Notes under the pieces: generated by a model
What the model was told of the DNA's origin: nothing
What the model saw: only the letters and a program-made list of their open reading frames with translations
Databases searched by the model: none
Translations under genes and position numbers: made by a program
Shown here: positions 21,345-30,332 of the stretch, one piece after another
How positions within the stretch are numbered: the stretch's first letter is position 1
Layout of the letters: each line of letters opens with the position of its first letter
NCBI GenBank assembly: GCA_002049455.2
Contig: KV918769.1
Coordinates: 310,001 to 374,000 of the forward strand
Source of the DNA: Porphyra umbilicalis
Lineage: Eukaryota; Rhodophyta; Bangiophyceae; Bangiales; Bangiaceae
Length of the DNA: 64,000 nucleotides
Reading direction: 5' to 3'

Positions 21345-23600
21345 ATGGTTTATAAACCAGGTGCATCGCACCACTTGCCGGACTTCCTTTCGCGCGCCTC
21401 TACGGTGGCGCCGCCAGACGATATCCATGATAATATACCGTGCCTGGCATCGGCCGAGACGGCCAACGGCTTGATGACGGGGAGGTACACGGGTACCGAC
21501 ACACCCGAACAGGTGGAATTCAACGACGTTGTTGAAGCTCAACAAACGGACGACTATTGTGTCGCAATGACCAAACGTGTCGAACTCGGAACGGCAAAGG
21601 CCTTCTTCCGCGATGAGCATCACGCTCTGTACCGCCGTGCGCCTAACGGCAATCAACTGGTTATTCCAAAGTCTTTACGCGAACGCGTGTTGACCCTCGA
21701 GCACCACGCAACCGTGGCCGCCCATCCTGGTATGAACCGGATGTATTACACAATGCGTAAGGCATACTACTGGCCTTTAATGGTGACGGATATTCATTCG
21801 ACCATCACCAAATGCACAACGTGTGCGCAAAATCGCCTCGCCTTGCGGCGACACACCACGCCCTTGACCTTGTTCCAGGCTGCCGAGCCTCTCACGGAGC
21901 TGTCCGTTGACATCTTTGGGCCCATCCCGGCCTCCAAGAAGGGCAACCGCTTCATCTTGGTTATCACCGACCGCTTCGCCAAGCTCACCAAGTGCGTCGC
22001 CTTGCGGCGAATCACGGCCGTGTCCGTGGCGTCAGCCATCATCGACGCGTGGGTGTCAGCCTACGGGCCACCGGACCGGGTCCTATCGGACCAAGGACCC
22101 CAGTTCATGTCGAACTTCTTCATCGCTGTGATGGAAATGCTTGGCATTGAAACGGTTCGCACCACGGCGTATCACCCCCAAACTAATGGGCAAGTTGAAC
22201 GGTACAACCGTACCATGGCTACTCAGCTGCGACACTACGTCGCTGATGACCCATCACGATGGGACGAGTTACTCCCGGTAATCACCATGGCATATAATAG
22301 CCAACCACATCGGTCGACGGGCATCGCCCCATTTGAGCTCGTAATCCCCAGACGGATCCCCAACATCACGGTTCGCAACCTGCCCCCGGGCACGCCGCTG
22401 TCCAATAAGGGAACGCTCAAGGATGGGTCACCCCTAGCTCGCAAACGCAAGTTCATGGCCCGCCTGCGCAGGCAGATCCCCATCGTAGTCGAGGCCTTGC
22501 GTAAAACGCAACAAGGTTACAAACGTAACTTCGACCACCGATTCGCAACCCGCAATGCAGACGTCAAGACCGGCGACTACGTATACACGACCAACCACGA
22601 TCGGCAGAACAAGCTGCAAAGCAAAGCCATTGGACCCTTCGTGGTCATCGATGCAGACGCGGATGCCTCCACGTTTGTCATTGACATTGACGGCGAGGAA
22701 AAATGCGTCAGCAGTGACCATGTCACCCCAGCTCCTCGTCCAACGACGGCGGACACTGTGCCGCACCCCTTAATCGAAGTTCTAGACCAACGCAAGTCAC
22801 CCCCGGCAACTGCCGATGAGTATGTGATCGACAAACTCCTAGGCTTACGCCAGACGGGTGACAGCTATAGCGCGAAGGTGCGCTGGTTCGACTACGGGTC
22901 GAAGGACGACACCTGGGAACCCCTGGAGAACCTTCCCCGCAACCTGGTGGTGCGTTTCCTTCGACAGAAGAAGAAGCATGTACCGGGGTACGAGTGGCAA
23001 ACGCCAACACGACGAAGTCGCCGACAGGCCGGGCTCACAACCGTGGCCAACATCGTCACGGACTCCACGTGGATACCCACTATCCAACATGTCCATGTTA
23101 CCGGGGACGGAATTATCCATGCCGATGTCTCGTGGACAGATTCAAGTACAGTCACCGCAATTAAGAAAGTAATTCCTGTCGCGTGGCTTAAGTCCACTCT
23201 GCCGTCCATGACGCGCAACTTTGCGTATGATCCCCAACTTGCCTTTCAGCATTTCCCTCGGCTGAACCGTGTTTACGGCCCGTACACATATGTATGGCCG
23301 AAATCCGCGCAGGCGACACTGATCGGGAGCGATCTCTCTGTACCAGTGTTCCCCAACGGGTTTCTGGTACCCCCGGTACAACACTTGGACTCGGTCCTTC
23401 GTCGCTTTGTGACAACCACAGAGAAAGCAACCGTGGTCATACCACAATGGACCAACACCAATTGGTACGCTACCGCCATACGCGCATGTTTCGAGTACGA
23501 AGTCCTTTTATCAGCAGACACAAGGGATACAAATCCCACAACATGGGCCATGATGGCCTGCTACTTCCTTCATCGCTATGACGATAAACAGAAAAACTGA
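21345..23600 (+). CDS. Integrase with chromodomain and C-terminal extension (Ty3/gypsy copy 2)
   Basis: This 751-codon open frame inserts the retrotransposon cDNA. It shows the HHCC zinc domain (H...H in EHHATVAAHPGMNR, then CTTCAQNR), the DDE core (DIFGPIPASKKG, SDQGPQF, TNGQVERYN), a GPY/F-like module (SKAIGPFVVIDAD) and a chromodomain at about residues 490-545 (YVIDKLLGLRQ ... AKVRWFDYGSKDDTWEPLE). About 200 further residues follow, which is long for the family. They include VFPNGFLVPPVQHL and KATVVIPQWTNTNWY, resembling the NPP...VP-W...W segment found at the C-terminus of DIRS-like and related RT-RNase H proteins. It belongs to the broken pol above (upstream TGA), so the listed start is just the first usable codon after that stop. 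Confidence 0.9.
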   Translation: MVYKPGASHHLPDFLSRASTVAPPDDIHDNIPCLASAETANGLMTGRYTGTDTPEQVEFNDVVEAQQTDDYCVAMTKRVELGTAKAFFRDEHHALYRRAPNGNQLVIPKSLRERVLTLEHHATVAAHPGMNRMYYTMRKAYYWPLMVTDIHSTITKCTTCAQNRLALRRHTTPLTLFQAAEPLTELSVDIFGPIPASKKGNRFILVITDRFAKLTKCVALRRITAVSVASAIIDAWVSAYGPPDRVLSDQGPQFMSNFFIAVMEMLGIETVRTTAYHPQTNGQVERYNRTMATQLRHYVADDPSRWDELLPVITMAYNSQPHRSTGIAPFELVIPRRIPNITVRNLPPGTPLSNKGTLKDGSPLARKRKFMARLRRQIPIVVEALRKTQQGYKRNFDHRFATRNADVKTGDYVYTTNHDRQNKLQSKAIGPFVVIDADADASTFVIDIDGEEKCVSSDHVTPAPRPTTADTVPHPLIEVLDQRKSPPATADEYVIDKLLGLRQTGDSYSAKVRWFDYGSKDDTWEPLENLPRNLVVRFLRQKKKHVPGYEWQTPTRRSRRQAGLTTVANIVTDSTWIPTIQHVHVTGDGIIHADVSWTDSSTVTAIKKVIPVAWLKSTLPSMTRNFAYDPQLAFQHFPRLNRVYGPYTYVWPKSAQATLIGSDLSVPVFPNGFLVPPVQHLDSVLRRFVTTTEKATVVIPQWTNTNWYATAIRACFEYEVLLSADTRDTNPTTWAMMACYFLHRYDDKQKN

Positions 23601-23741
23601 GAAGTGGATACGAACATGTCAAACGAAAAACAACCACAAGACGAAGAAACATGGACACCCTAAAACGGCGTAAGCCCTCGACATTAGCAACCCCACCCCC
23701 CGCCGGGGTCAGCCGAGCAAGTCACTGAACAGTGAACCTCG

Positions 23742-25700
23742 CTACTCCTCCTCGTCACGACGACGCGAGTCCCGGCGGGAATCGCGGCTCGCGCCGACAC
23801 TGGCCGCCGACTCCTGCGCGACACTACGCGCACGCGTGTTGCGAGCCGAGTGCGGAGCCCCCGTCGACGGGCCCCCGCCCTCATGGGTCCGACGACCAAG
23901 GATGCTCTGCGCGTTGAAGCGCGCCGGCGTAGCCTCCTCCTCTGGCTGGATAGCCTCGAGGTGCTGGGCGAAGCGCCCGTAGTTGGCATCGCCATCAACG
24001 GCGCGAGCCACGGCCTGTCCAATGATGGACAAAGCCGACTCTACACCCCGTCCGTCCGCGCGCTCAACAGCGGTCCGCAGGCCCGCGATCTGCTCGACCC
24101 AGGCGTTAGCCACCGCCGACAAGGCTGCCCCACGGGGCGCGCGAGCGCGTACATCGCGCGCGCGCGCCGACCCAAACAAGGCAACCGCCGCGGAGGGAGA
24201 CGCGCGGGTAGGCCAAGTGGCATCTATCGCCCGGGGCGGAGACGGCGAGCGATCGCGCCGCGGCGAACGCGGGCGGTAGCGGCCCTCTCGGGCGTCGCCA
24301 ACGGCGTGAGCCCAGTTTCGAATACCACGGCGCCACACCCCGGGGTGGCTCGAAGTGATTCGAGCCATCGGGAGTGGCGCGTTCGGGTCCAACGCCCAAT
24401 CGAAATCGACACAAGGGTGACGAAGGCAAAAGCCGTACTCCTTTGTCGGGTCGACCGTGATCCGCACTTGACGGGCTTTCCCGGAGTCGCGGTCGCGCCA
24501 GACAACGTCCTTAAGGACCTCCCGCCAGGAAAACGCCTTCACGGCCTGACGCATCTTGCCGTACATGACGTACTTGGCCTCGCCGTCGGGCGCGTCCTTC
24601 AACTTGGACGTGTCCAACACGTCGAAATGACGCAGCGTTTTATCGTCCAAGTAGACGAAGAGCTTGTCCTCCTGCAGGATGTGAACCCACGCAGCAACTA
24701 ACTTGCAGTAGTACTCGGAGTACACCTCCTGCCAGACTGAGCTGTAGGCGTTGCGCAACGCATCCGCCAGGTACGACACCACTACGGGGGTCGCCACTCA
24801 CAACCCCGTGTGAGGCTCCCATGCCGGGATAGGCGGAAGCCAACGGGACAAGTCGAACGTCCGTGGCGCACGGAGAAATCCAGCCGCCCGCGCGGTGGGC
24901 ATCAACTCGCGACCGCGAAAGAAGCGCGTGCCGGCGGCCCGACGGTGGTCGGATGGGAACATCGGCAACCGGAAGGGGTTCGGCAACCCGGTGACACGCG
25001 GACTGCGATCGTCCTCGAAATTGTCGTTCTCCTCGTGCTTCACCAGCGCGAGCTGCTCGAGGTACGGCTCCAGGCCGGAGTCGTGCCCGAACGGGACCGA
25101 AAGGTCCTCGGCGAGAGCCCGCTTGAGGAAGGCGGCCTTCGGCCAGTTGCGCAACAAGCGGAAAAACGAGTTGGCCGCTGCCTCGATCGTCTCTGTACCC
25201 TTCACAGGTAACGAAATCGCATTGGCGTAAACCAAGCGGTGGAACGGGTGCAAAGGCACTTGGTAGCGCACGACCTCGTTGCAAAACGACATCACCTCGT
25301 ACACACGACGCTGGGGGCCCTGGTTCCCAAAGTACGGGTCCCCATGGACCCCGGCCACGCGGTCGCCCGCGCGGTCCGGCAACCCGGCTTGCTCCATCAC
25401 GTCAACGAAGTCGGGAAACGCCTCGTACTGCGCGTAGACACGACGCGTGTGCGCACGAGCGCGGTTGCGCACGCACATGTCGTACAGACGGTTGTCGGTG
25501 ACCCGCGGGACCCCATCAACCACCTCCACAGGTTCCGCGTGTGCGTAGTACGAGCCGCGAGGCCGAAACTGGCGCAAGTCCTCCGGGTCCGTGGAGAAAT
25601 TCACTTCCGAATGGCCCCCCGCGGCGGCATGCGCCCTGTCGATGGCCGCCCCGCCATCGGCAACGCCGCCGTCCACCGCCATCTCGGCCGAGTCCGCCAT
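23742..25700 (-). pseudogene. Copy C of the unrecognised A/B/C family, one in-frame TGA
   Basis: This is the best-preserved member. From ATG 25700 (MADSAEMAVDGG) 300 codons run to TGA 24800-24798. The very next codon continues in the same frame for about 351 codons to 23742. The N-terminal part has VRYQVPLHPFHRLVYANAI, matching the EV-x-R...YA region of copy A. The segment after the stop (TPVVVSYLADALRN ... FDVLDTSKLKDAPDG) matches copies A and B. Then come an SR-like linker (RSPRRDRSPSPP), a helical stretch and an Arg/Asp-rich end. An upstream non-ATG frame adds Gly/Lys repeats. The protein is unrecognised. It lies antisense between a Ty3 integrase and an LTR, but that LTR belongs to another subfamily, so it is probably an independent element. 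Confidence 0.5.
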
Positions 25701-25742
25701 AGCGTTGGCCGTTCGGGGGTGTTGACCCTGGCGGCCGACGCC

Positions 25743-25850
25743 GCGCTTGCCGCCCTTGCCGCCGTCGCCGCCGGGCTTGCCGCGCTTGCCGCCCTTGCCG
25801 CCGTCGCCGCCGGGCTTGCCGCGCTTGCCACCGTCACCGCCGTGCGCGCC
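25743..25850. repeat. 39-bp tandem repeat
   Basis: Units starting GCGCTTGCC at 25743, 25782 and 25821 (the last degenerate), period 39. In the minus-strand frame of copy C this is a 13-residue Gly/Lys/Arg/Asp repeat, upstream of the first ATG. Confidence 0.8.
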
Positions 25851-26007
25851 GCCCCCCCCCCACCCAGCGCAAACCCACACTCACCGGGTCCGCAACCTCG
25901 TGGTTTGCCACCTCGCGGTAGCGCACCCCTACTCAACCTTGCCGCTAGGCCGCGACCTGTGCGTGAGCACGAAGACACGGGATGGCCCCGTGCCGACTAA
26001 ACGCGAA

Positions 26008-26290
26008 CCCGCGCCCCGGCTTTCGCCTCGTAGCCGAGGTAGTCAAAACCTCGACGAGGTCGGCGCCTGCCGGCAACGACGATGACCACCCAGCAAGTGC
26101 TGCACCGCGCGCACGACTCGGTGGTAACCGGTCTTGGGGTGCGGACCCCACCCCCACTTTCGACAGCACGGACCCGCGTCCCGGCTTTCGCCGTGTCGTC
26201 GGGGTAGTCAGAACCCCGACGAAGTAGGCACCACTCGGCGCCGACGACGGTCGCCCCAACACGTGCTGCCCGACGCACCCGCACATCAAC
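26008..26290. repeat. 163-bp direct repeat, diverged
   Basis: CCCGCGCCCCGGCTTTCGCC at 26008 recurs at 26171 with about 80% similarity over roughly 60 bp. It lies between copy C and the LTR. No gene is assigned to 25851-26585. Confidence 0.6.
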
Positions 26291-26585
26291 GGGTCTTAAC
26301 CCCGACGCTCGTCACCCGGCAACCGGCCGCCTGGCCCCCACGCCAACGCCGACGCCGACCCGCCTGCGCGGGCGCGCGTACGCGCAAGCGCCGATCGGAC
26401 CCGCAGCGCCAGCTGCCCGCCACCCACGCCCACGCGTGCGTGGCCGGACGGACGCGATCGACGACGGCGAACCGCCACCTCCCCCAAATCGGTACTAGGC
26501 GGTGCGCCCCCACGGCTCCCGCCGCCTGGGCGGTTGCGCCCGCGCGGGCCCGTAAGAGGCCGCGATCGCCCAATCGGGTTTCACC

Positions 26586-26978
26586 TGCAGATCTCTGCTC
26601 CCAATTGGCAATTGGCCACGAGTAGCCCCCTTGACGGGCCAAAGCCCATGTATTGTGGGAATTGGCCTGTGGCACGCCCTTTGGGGGGTTACTTCCGCAT
26701 TGTTCATTTTTTATTGTTTGTTTGCTTGCCTGTCTTATCTGTCTGCCGGCACTCATTACGATCGCTTGTGATCGGACGGTCGATCGACCGGTGCCCTCGT
26801 TTGTATTAAATCACCGTGGGTCCGGGGTCGCCGTCGTAGGCGCCACCCGGCTCCCCATCGGATGCCCTTCAACAAAAGGTCTTTCTTCCTCGCCGCGACG
26901 GCGATAGAACTCGCTTTATTGCTTGGCTACGGTCGGTCTCAGTACACTGGTAATTGAACTAACGTTATTAATACCACA
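26586..26978 (+). repeat. Isolated LTR of the copy 1 Ty3/gypsy subfamily (393 bp)
   Basis: Nearly identical to 14574-14969 but on the plus strand (starts TGCAGATCTC, ends ATTAATACCACA). No primer-binding site follows, no clear polypurine tract precedes, and flanking pentamers (TCACC and ATAGT) do not match, so it looks like a truncated insertion or old solo LTR. Its close match to the copy 1 LTR, against about 80-85% between coding regions of copies 1 and 2, argues that it is not the 3' LTR of copy 2. Confidence 0.8.
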
Positions 26979-26981
26979 ATA

Positions 26982-27437
26982 GTGGCCTCCCTGGTAGACA
27001 CCCTGCCGTGGGTTACCTGGGGGGCGGGGGCCGTACTACGGGGATCCCCGTCTCCCCTCTCGGCCGCGGCCGAGCAGTTCCTGGTGGACACCACCCCCGA
27101 GGCCATCGGGTACCAGCTGGCCTCTCGACTGGAGGGGCCCGGCCAGCGGGTGGCGCCGGGGCCCGTGGTACCCGCGGCGGCCGGGAGCTCTAGTCGAGCC
27201 CCGTACGCTGGGGAGCCCGCCGGCGCCGCCTCACCCTACCATGGGGGCGGCTACTCCTCCACCGCTGGGGGGTACTCCGCCGCGGGGGCGGCGCCGAGCA
27301 GGGCGCCGCGCTCGACGTGGGGGCCGGGCCCCGCGGACCGGGAGCCGGCCCATGAGTACCCGGTGGACCCCCCCGGTCATGATCATTACGGGAGGTACGC
27401 CCGCGACGACCTCCCGCCGTCGTCGGGTCGGGATTAG
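26982..27437 (+). other. Open frame fragment, Gly/Tyr/Ser-rich tail
   Basis: A 151-codon frame without ATG opens at the edge of the LTR. It has a hydrophobic start (LVDTLPWVTWGAGAVL), a helical stretch and a low-complexity tail with GGGYSSTAGGYSAAG repeats and Arg/Asp at the end. It may be the 3' part of a Gag-like frame cut by the LTR insertion. No family is recognised. Confidence 0.25.
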
Positions 27438-27649
27438 TGGCCCGTGTTCGGGTAGGGGACGTGGGCGCCGAGTACCGCTAGCCCCGCCCCCTACCATGTT
27501 TGTCCCTAGTTGGGTTGGTCGCGTTTCCCGGTTGGAGAGGAGACGATCCTGTGTGTTGGTCTTGCTTGGAGGGCCCCGGAGTAGGGGGGTTAGGTTGAAT
27601 CTTTTGTCGGGGGTGTGTGAGGGGTACCCTGTACTGGGAGTTAGTTCTT

Positions 27650-28360
27650 TTATACCCTTCTTCTCACCGTGAGTCGGTGTCGCCTACAGTGCTGGCGAAT
27701 CTTCTCAGCTGGGAGGTCCTCCACATAGTGCCACGAGTCCACCCGGGGTCCATACCCGAACCATCTTACCTTGAGCATGATTCGCTCCTGGTCGTCATAC
27801 CCCTGTCCGACATAGTGGTCGAAGACAGCCTCAATCAATTTACGAGCCGATGAGGGGAGGGAGGGGACCTCCCACGCGGCCAGTGCCCGTGCCCAGGCCG
27901 GGTCACCCTCGGGTGGTTCCGGAGCCCGGGTGGCGTGGTTCCCGTTGATGGTGCGGATACCATCGTCATTTTCCACGGTAAGCCGACGCCCGTCGGTCTT
28001 CAAGATTTGGTAGGGTCCCAGTGTCTTGAAGACGAGTTTACCCCCCTGGTTCTCGTGGGACTTCACGAATACCCAGTCTCCCACTCGGAGGGCTTCGCGG
28101 CGAGCCTGCACGCGCTTGTCGAAGGCCCGTTTGTAACGGGCCTGTGCCTTTTCCATCGTAGTGTATCCCGTACTAGGGGGATCAGGGAGTCGAGGCGCTG
28201 GAGAAAATTCTCCTTGGCCCGCCCGCGGGTTACTATGTCCCCGGTCTCGGAGCCCGCTGTAAGTCGTTCGATCGCCACGGGAGTAAGCCGTCGTGGACTT
28301 ACGATCGCGAATGGGACTTGCCCGGTGACTACTCCTGCATGACACGCTGCTGGCGAATCA
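27650..28360 (-). pseudogene. C-terminal integrase and chromodomain fragment of a second chromovirus family
   Basis: The minus strand begins in one frame with the end of the integrase core (VPFAIVSPRRLTPVAIERL) and, after a frame change near 28155, continues with the basic helix (RYKRAFDKRVQARREAL), a GPY module (VFKTLGPYQILKTDG) and a chromodomain (LIEAVFDHYVGQGYD ... VRWFGYGPRVDSWHY), ending at 27650. The sequence differs from copy 2, so this is another lineage. It is truncated upstream near 28360 by a stop and has no visible LTRs. Confidence 0.8.
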
Positions 28361-30332
28361 ATTGAGTTTTAACCACGTGCGTCGGTGTCGCACCGCTCCT
28401 TGCGGCGCGCGCATGGAGTAACTGACCACGCCCACTCGACGAATGTCGAGTCCTTCCTCAGCCAATGGCTGGCCGTCATCCGATGACGGTAAGAGTCCGC
28501 TCTGTCCGGTCGCTCACGGTAGTTATGGTCCCACCTAACTTGTTTCTTCTACTAGTCCGTCGCTGTTCCAAACGGTCGAACATGATTTTCATCAGTGTAC
28601 CGTGTACTACCCCCCCCCCCCTCTGTTCCCCCCGTAGTCCTCCTCCCATGCTCCCCCTACCCTTTCATTCGTTCAGTGCTTCCCGCTCGCCGTCTTGACT
28701 ATGTCCCTGGCGCGGGGGTTACCGTTCCACGAGTGGGGGGGATATGACGGCTGTCGTCGCGCCAGTGCTGCCATTGGGGCGGGGCGGGCGATTGTGGGAT
28801 TGCACGGCAGTAGCGCCGCTGGTAGTGATGACGGCGGCCGTGGCGGTGGTCGTGAGACGGGGCGGTGTGAGGTGACAATGCCGGTGCTGGGGGTGCTCGG
28901 CTGGAGATTTAGGGCGGGGGGGAAGATTATATGGCAGTTGCGAGGACCACGAAGAGTAAAGGGCTGAGGGTGGATGAACGAAAAAGGGGGAGACGGGGGA
29001 GGGGGACGGAGGGATGGACGCTGATGCCAGGAAGCGCAGTTCCGTGAAAGAAGGAGGGATGGAAGGAGGGACACACGAGGGAGCACAGTTCCGTACAACG
29101 CAATGTTCTGGTACCATGTACAATCTCAATTCAGCAGCAAGAAGTTCAACTCTCTTCTCAACTACATACCTGTGACGGGAATAAAGTCACTTGTGATCGT
29201 CCGTGACAGGTGTTCAGAGGGAGTGACGCCATTGGGCGAGATCGACTCGACATCCGTCGAGTGGGCGCGGTCAGTTACACCCTCGGCGCGCGTGTGGACC
29301 GCGCATTTGCCACCTTCGCAACCCCTCCAACAGTTTCTTCGTCCAATCGCCTGGGGGCCGAACCGATTGGGAAGCAGCTGTGAACCCCCTTGGCATCGGG
29401 CACTGCGCCCACCTACGCAGATTTTTTTGTTTCTTCGTCCAATCGCCTGGGGGCCAAACCGATTGGGAAGCAGCTGTGAACCCCCTTGGCATCGGGCACA
29501 GCGCCCACCTGCGCAGATTTTTTTTTTCCGCATCTGGAGATTGCGATCCCCGAGCCTGATGGAGGCGGACGGGGCCCGATATGCGCGCTGGCTGCTCCAG
29601 CAAGAACCACTCTGTGCCTCCTTCCTGAACGGTGTGCTGGGTGGGGGGGTGGCGGTCCGCGGCTGCCCCCCCCACAGGCGACTCAAAGGGGGCCGCTCCG
29701 CGTGGCAACACCAATTGGAGACTCCGCCGCGGGCCCGCCACGCATCGTCAAAGGGGGAATGGAGGTGCTCTGGGGACCACCTTTCACCACCTCGCCGCGC
29801 CGGATGCTGGTGCCACCGCCGCCGACCCGAGTTGCTGCCCCCCGCCACGCCGCCACCGCTGTCTGCGCCCGCCAGTGCCCTCGCCGCCGCTGCCGCTGCC
29901 GCCGCCGCTGCCGCCGCCGACTGCCATCGCTGGGTGCGCCGTCGTCCCCCTTTTGTTGGCGCCTCGACTTACGTGTCTCACACCCACCGCAGGAACCGCG
30001 TCGCCCAACCATCTGCACCACCGTCGTTTGCCCTCTGCCCCCGCAGCGCATCTGCTCCCGCGTGAAAGCCGTGGGCTGTCCGCCACGCGCGCTCCGTGCT
30101 GCACCTGCTGTCGGCTGTCACACCGCTCTTCCGCCCGTCGTTTTTCTTTCTCCGTTCCGTTGCCATCCCCTCCCTGCCTGTGTTTTGAACTGCGCCCACC
30201 GGGCGTGTGGTACATACTTCCTTCGCCAGCCTTTCCACCGGCCGCCCCAGGGCGGCTGCCACCCTTCTCCCCGTTGTCCGACTCCGTCACCCTGTTTGCC
30301 CTTCCCCCTCCCGCCGTCACCCTGCAAGGCCA
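28361..30332. other. No gene seen; upstream region of the bZIP gene
   Basis: 28361-29330 contains a 13-14-bp C run near 28610 and short frames only. 29530-30332 is increasingly GC- and C-rich and probably contains the promoter and 5' UTR of the bZIP gene. An open frame continues upstream of its ATG for 42 codons but has no ATG. Confidence 0.4.
29333..29524. repeat. 96-bp tandem repeat, two units
   Basis: Units 29333-29428 and 29429-29524 both begin GTTTCTTCGTCCAATCGCCT and differ at a few positions. Each ends in a T run of different length (7 and 9 T). Confidence 0.9.

Larger units (their letters stand above)
17717..23600 (+). mobile_element. Ty3/gypsy chromovirus, copy 2 (gag to integrase)
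   Basis: In order on the plus strand: 5'-truncated gag, frameshift site, protease, RT, RNase H, integrase with chromodomain and C-terminal extension. Neither its own 5' LTR nor a 3' LTR directly after the integrase is present. Lesions against copy 1: a 1-nt deletion near 17820, TAA at 18138-18140, a 448-bp insertion in the zinc knuckle, TAG at 19556-19558, a 1-nt insertion near 19670, and TGA at 21315-21317. It lies in opposite orientation to copy 1. Confidence 0.9.

Noticed and set aside
157-25700. Reassigned stop codons or programmed readthrough
   Set aside because: TAG, TAA and TGA all interrupt otherwise open frames, at different places in related copies, while the bZIP, C2H2 and kinase genes end normally. 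Decay explains this better.
27489-27515. Second primer-binding site (TGGTAGGGGGCGGGG on the minus strand after ...ACAAACA)
   Set aside because: The implied tRNA end is unlikely and no LTR copy or Gag follows in the right direction.
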